A stretch of DNA of 64,000 nt, from NCBI RefSeq assembly GCF_003252795.1, contig NZ_QEPQ01000002.1:124001-188000 (forward strand). The letters run 5' to 3'. Position 1 is the stretch's first letter, and the number at the start of each line of letters is the position of its first letter. The position numbers and the translations under genes are program-made. This document shows positions 61,522 to 64,000 of the stretch, piece after piece. Under the pieces are notes generated by a model. It was not told where the DNA came from. It ran no database searches and saw nothing but the letters and a program-made list of their open reading frames with translations. The stretch is from Haemophilus parainfluenzae. Lineage in GTDB: Bacteria; Pseudomonadota; Gammaproteobacteria; Enterobacterales; Pasteurellaceae.

Positions 61522-62334
61522 TTATGCCGATTTTAGTTGCTCACCGATCTTCTCAAAGAGCTTTTGAATGAGTTCAGCACGATGCCCAAGCACTCTAACA
61601 ATAAGTCCACCTTCATTTAATTGGGAAACACCAATCAGTAGCGATTTTTCTCTTTCTTGCTGTTGAAGTGTTTGAACGATTTGCTTAACGTCAGTTGGTG
61701 TTTTCTGCAAATTGAGATAAACCAATGATCCTTGATGCGAAAAATCTTCCATTTGGCTTAATGCGGTCAATTTCATTTGCGCAGGCAGCCATTGAATACA
61801 ATCCAAAACAAGCGGTTTAGCTTGCCCATTATTTTGCAAAAGCTGAATTTTCAGATGAGACGAAAATTGACGAAATTCAAAACGTTCATTATTAGCTACT
61901 CGACCAATAGCTACAATCTCGCCGTAAATCAGGGTGCTATTAGGTTGCATATTGATGAATGTTTTTTGCTTAAATGCAGAATCTTTATGTAATACCAAAG
62001 GATGGGGCAAATAAAATAAATGGCTATTCTCTTCAAGCTGAATGAACGTGTTTTGTTCAGCAAAATCGCCTTCATTCATCGCCTGAACACGAGTAAACGC
62101 CTGTGTATTTAAAGAAAGTGCGGTCGATTCTGCGAGCGTTATTTGAATATCAATACGATCCCCAGATAAGAGTCCTGGCGAAGAAGACATCTGAATGGCA
62201 TTAAGTCCATTCGTCCAAGCATCCGCATAAGCAGGTAATGTCATGACTTTAAAAGGTGGGGTAGCAAAATATTCCGCAAGCTGAGTTTTACCGCTTGAAG
62301 AAAGTTTAGTTGAGAGTTTGAGCGTACTATTCAT
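61522..62334 (-). CDS. ureD: Urease accessory protein UreD (UreH)
   Basis: Scaffold that binds apo-urease with UreF and UreG during nickel insertion. It has 270 residues with motifs [17 protein letters not shown] (about residues 52-68) and [15 protein letters not shown]. It is last of the visible accessory genes, 50 bases after ureG, in a gap holding a C-rich hairpin. An uptake signal lies near 62118. Confidence 0.93.
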   Translation of the reverse strand: MNSTLKLSTKLSSSGKTQLAEYFATPPFKVMTLPAYADAWTNGLNAIQMSSSPGLLSGDRIDIQITLAESTALSLNTQAFTRVQAMNEGDFAEQNTFIQLEENSHLFYLPHPLVLHKDSAFKQKTFINMQPNSTLIYGEIVAIGRVANNERFEFRQFSSHLKIQLLQNNGQAKPLVLDCIQWLPAQMKLTALSQMEDFSHQGSLVYLNLQKTPTDVKQIVQTLQQQEREKSLLIGVSQLNEGGLIVRVLGHRAELIQKLFEKIGEQLKSA

Positions 62335-62355
62335 AATTGATTAAATTTGTAAAAG

Positions 62356-62379
62356 TCCCCCTCCTAAAGAAGAGGGGGA
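62356..62379 (-). repeat. C-rich hairpin between ureG and ureD
   Basis: CCCCCTC and GAGGGGG with an 8-base loop (CTAAAGAA), very like the arm hairpins of the element at 7357-7478. It overlaps the start of the ureD ribosome-binding region and may lower UreD synthesis. Confidence 0.55.
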
Positions 62380-62384
62380 TTGCT

Positions 62385-63020
62385 TTATCTCACTAAGGCT
62401 TTCGGCTCTTCTATATTTTTCAATAAAGCATATTTTTCAATCCAGCCAATTACACCATCTAAATTTTCTTTCTTCATTAAGTTGGTAAAGATAAACGGCT
62501 GACCGTTACGCATACGGCGCGCATCGCGTTCCATAACACTTAAATCAGCACCAACGAATGGCGCGAGATCAGTTTTGTTAATCACTAATAAATCTGAACG
62601 GGTAATGCCTGGCCCACCTTTACGCGGAATTTTTTCGCCTTGCGCCACGTCAATCACGAAAATAGTCACATCCGCTAAATCGGGGCTAAAAGTTGCAGAT
62701 AAGTTATCACCACCAGATTCAATAAAGACGATTTCTACATCGGGGAAACGAGCGACCATTTCATCGACTGCTTCTAAGTTCATAGACGCATCTTCACGAA
62801 TTGCCGTATGTGGACAGCCACCTGTTTCTACACCCATAATTCGCTCTGGCGGAAGTAGGCTATTTTTCGTTAAAAATTCCGCATCTTCTTGGGTATAAAT
62901 ATCGTTAGTAATTACTGCCACGCTGTAGCGGCTTGCGATTTCACGAGTTAGTTTTTCAATTAATGCGGTTTTGCCTGCACCAACAGGGCCAGCAACGCCA
63001 ATTTTAATGTAGTTACGCAT
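62385..63020 (-). CDS. ureG: Urease accessory GTPase UreG
   Basis: SIMIBI-class GTPase that powers nickel delivery to urease. It has 211 residues: P-loop [13 protein letters not shown] (about residues 11-23), nickel-binding CPH in [16 protein letters not shown] near residue 72, switch [13 protein letters not shown] and the guanine-specificity motif INKTD. The RBS is AAAGGAACATT. Confidence 0.97.
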   Translation of the reverse strand: MRNYIKIGVAGPVGAGKTALIEKLTREIASRYSVAVITNDIYTQEDAEFLTKNSLLPPERIMGVETGGCPHTAIREDASMNLEAVDEMVARFPDVEIVFIESGGDNLSATFSPDLADVTIFVIDVAQGEKIPRKGGPGITRSDLLVINKTDLAPFVGADLSVMERDARRMRNGQPFIFTNLMKKENLDGVIGWIEKYALLKNIEEPKALVR

Positions 63021-63038
63021 AATGTTCCTTTTGTGTTG

Positions 63039-63075
63039 ATATCGTAGAGGCTTATTCTTATCACCTCTGCGATAT
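63039..63075 (-). repeat. Intercistronic hairpin between ureF and ureG
   Basis: ATATCGTAGAGG and CCTCTGCGATAT pair over 12 positions with one mismatch (C against A on the minus-strand transcript), loop of about 13 bases, no T run. A variant signal, ACCGCTCTT, lies next to it at 63097-63105, overlapping the ureF stop. Confidence 0.6.
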
Positions 63076-63103
63076 GTAAAAATTCAATAAAAAATGACCG
63101 CTC

Positions 63104-63811
63104 TTACGACATATAAAGTCGCGTATAAAGCACTTCGTGCTGCATGGAGCGGATGTCATTTGCGAGAGTTGCTGCACCTAGGCATTCTTCATCGGGTTCT
63201 AGGCTTAATTCGACAGCTTGTAAGAGCGCACTACGCAAATCAAACAGAATATCTTGCCCATCCATTTGGCTGAGCGGAATGAGTTTTACGCCATTGGTAA
63301 TGGTTCCAACTGCTGCATTGTAGTAAAACGCATAAAGAGTATCTGCTTTGCTGAGTCCCATAGCCTGCGCCACCATAGCAAACACAATCGGGAAATAGCC
63401 TTGCACGGTTTTATTTTGAATCGCTTGCTGAAATTGGCTCAACATTGGGTGTTGTTCATAGCGGATAAAAATTTTTAATAACCGAACGCCGAGTTTAAAA
63501 CTGCCTTCGCGGCTTTCTCGCGCAATTTTGGTCGCAGATAACGAATGGTCTAATTCACACAAGCGCTCAAAATCATTGGTAGCCATGGCTTCAAATGCGA
63601 GCGAAAGATAAGCGCCATCGTTATACACCCAGTTTTGCAAAAGCTGGGTTTGCACATATTCTTCTAAGCTTGGTTTCGTTGAAACAACACCTTGTTGAAC
63701 AAAGGTTTCTAAACCATTTGAATGGTTAAAGCCCCCGATTGGCAAAGTGGGGTCAACCAAGTGCAACAAGGCGCCTAAATCTGCCAGGCTTCGGTTTAAT
63801 GTTGGTGCCAA
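63104..63811 (-). CDS. ureF: Urease accessory protein UreF
   Basis: Partner of UreD that recruits UreG and gates nickel insertion. It has 235 residues, all helical, with LLHLVDPTLPIGGFNHSNGL near residues 15-34. No ATG is available: the start is read as TTG at 63811, overlapping the ureE stop by 16 bases, which indicates translational coupling. The exact start is uncertain. Confidence 0.9.
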   Translation of the reverse strand: MAPTLNRSLADLGALLHLVDPTLPIGGFNHSNGLETFVQQGVVSTKPSLEEYVQTQLLQNWVYNDGAYLSLAFEAMATNDFERLCELDHSLSATKIARESREGSFKLGVRLLKIFIRYEQHPMLSQFQQAIQNKTVQGYFPIVFAMVAQAMGLSKADTLYAFYYNAAVGTITNGVKLIPLSQMDGQDILFDLRSALLQAVELSLEPDEECLGAATLANDIRSMQHEVLYTRLYMS

Positions 63812-64000
63812 TTGCCGTCTCCATGATGGTGATAGCCATGATGATCGTGAGAATGACTATGCGAATGTCCGTGCCCTTGTGCAGAATTTGCTCTTAACGC
63901 TTGGCTTAAACGGCGTTCAGCTTTTTGCGGATGAAATCCCGCCGCTTGTAACCACTCGAACATCGGCTTATCGTAAGGTAATGTCACTTCATTGCCATCT
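63796..64000 (-). CDS. ureE: Urease accessory nickel metallochaperone UreE, partial (C-terminal part)
   Basis: The frame is open beyond base 64000, so only about the last 67 residues are visible. It has the UreE C-terminal motif LPYDKPMFEWLQAAGFHPQK, then a His-rich tail (GHGHSHSHSHDHHGYHHHG) of the type that binds several nickel ions. It is the first visible gene of an accessory block ureE-ureF-ureG-ureD; the urease structural genes should lie past the window edge. Confidence 0.9.
   Translation of the reverse strand, partial: DGNEVTLPYDKPMFEWLQAAGFHPQKAERRLSQALRANSAQGHGHSHSHSHDHHGYHHHGDGNWHQH

Overview
The window reads as a chromosomal segment of a Pasteurellaceae bacterium, most likely Haemophilus (H. 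parainfluenzae or a close relative). The main evidence is roughly fifty copies, counted by eye, of the Haemophilus-type DNA uptake signal 9-mer AAGTGCGGT or its complement. The base composition is AT-rich, and the gene content is typical of the genus: dprA with a competence CRP-S site, napFDAGHBC, acrRAB, and aspA next to urease genes. Nearly all genes are intact housekeeping or respiratory genes. I see no rRNA, tRNA, prophage, insertion sequence, CRISPR array or defence island.

Layout. 1-9.3 kb (minus strand): metH (C-terminus cut by the window edge), then leuABCD with a small YciI-like gene between leuB and leuC. A leucine leader peptide, attenuator and promoter lie upstream of leuA. 9.4-13.2 kb (plus): dprA behind a perfect CRP-S element, yaaA, a lipoprotein and pfkA. 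13.2-23.4 kb: a UhpC-like sugar-phosphate transporter, folA, proB, a small lipoprotein, fklB, psd and pssA (the phosphatidylethanolamine branch), a SpoU-type methyltransferase and a glutathionylspermidine synthetase/amidase. 23.4-29.9 kb (minus): the complete periplasmic nitrate reductase operon napFDAGHBC with an FNR-like box. 30-34.4 kb: yggL and trmB, divergent from priA and ftsN. 34.4-39.5 kb: acrR-acrA-acrB with a palindromic operator on the promoter. 39.5-42.6 kb: an M48 lipoprotein protease, the tryptophan permease mtr with a TrpR-like operator on its -10 box, and a methyltransferase.

42.6-59.2 kb is the large envelope and translation cluster known from E. coli: rpsB (with leader RNA), tsf, pyrH, frr, dxr, uppS, cdsA, rseP, bamA, skp, lpxD, fabZ, lpxA, lpxB, rnhB. 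It is interrupted only by a phosphoethanolamine transferase on the opposite strand between tsf and pyrH. 59.3-64 kb: a DJ-1/PfpI-family protein, then on the minus strand aspA (class II CRP-type promoter) and the urease accessory genes ureE (partial), ureF, ureG and ureD.

Much of the non-coding structure is built from short inverted repeats. Paired uptake signals act as terminators. An AAGAGCGGT variant forms another terminator and occurs at two more places. C-rich hairpins sit in intergenic gaps of the leu and ure operons. No clearly unknown multigene system was found. The best leads are regulatory: the leu attenuator, the CRP-S site of dprA, operators overlapping promoters (acr, mtr, aspA), and a terminator-like hairpin inside priA that matches the ftsN terminator.
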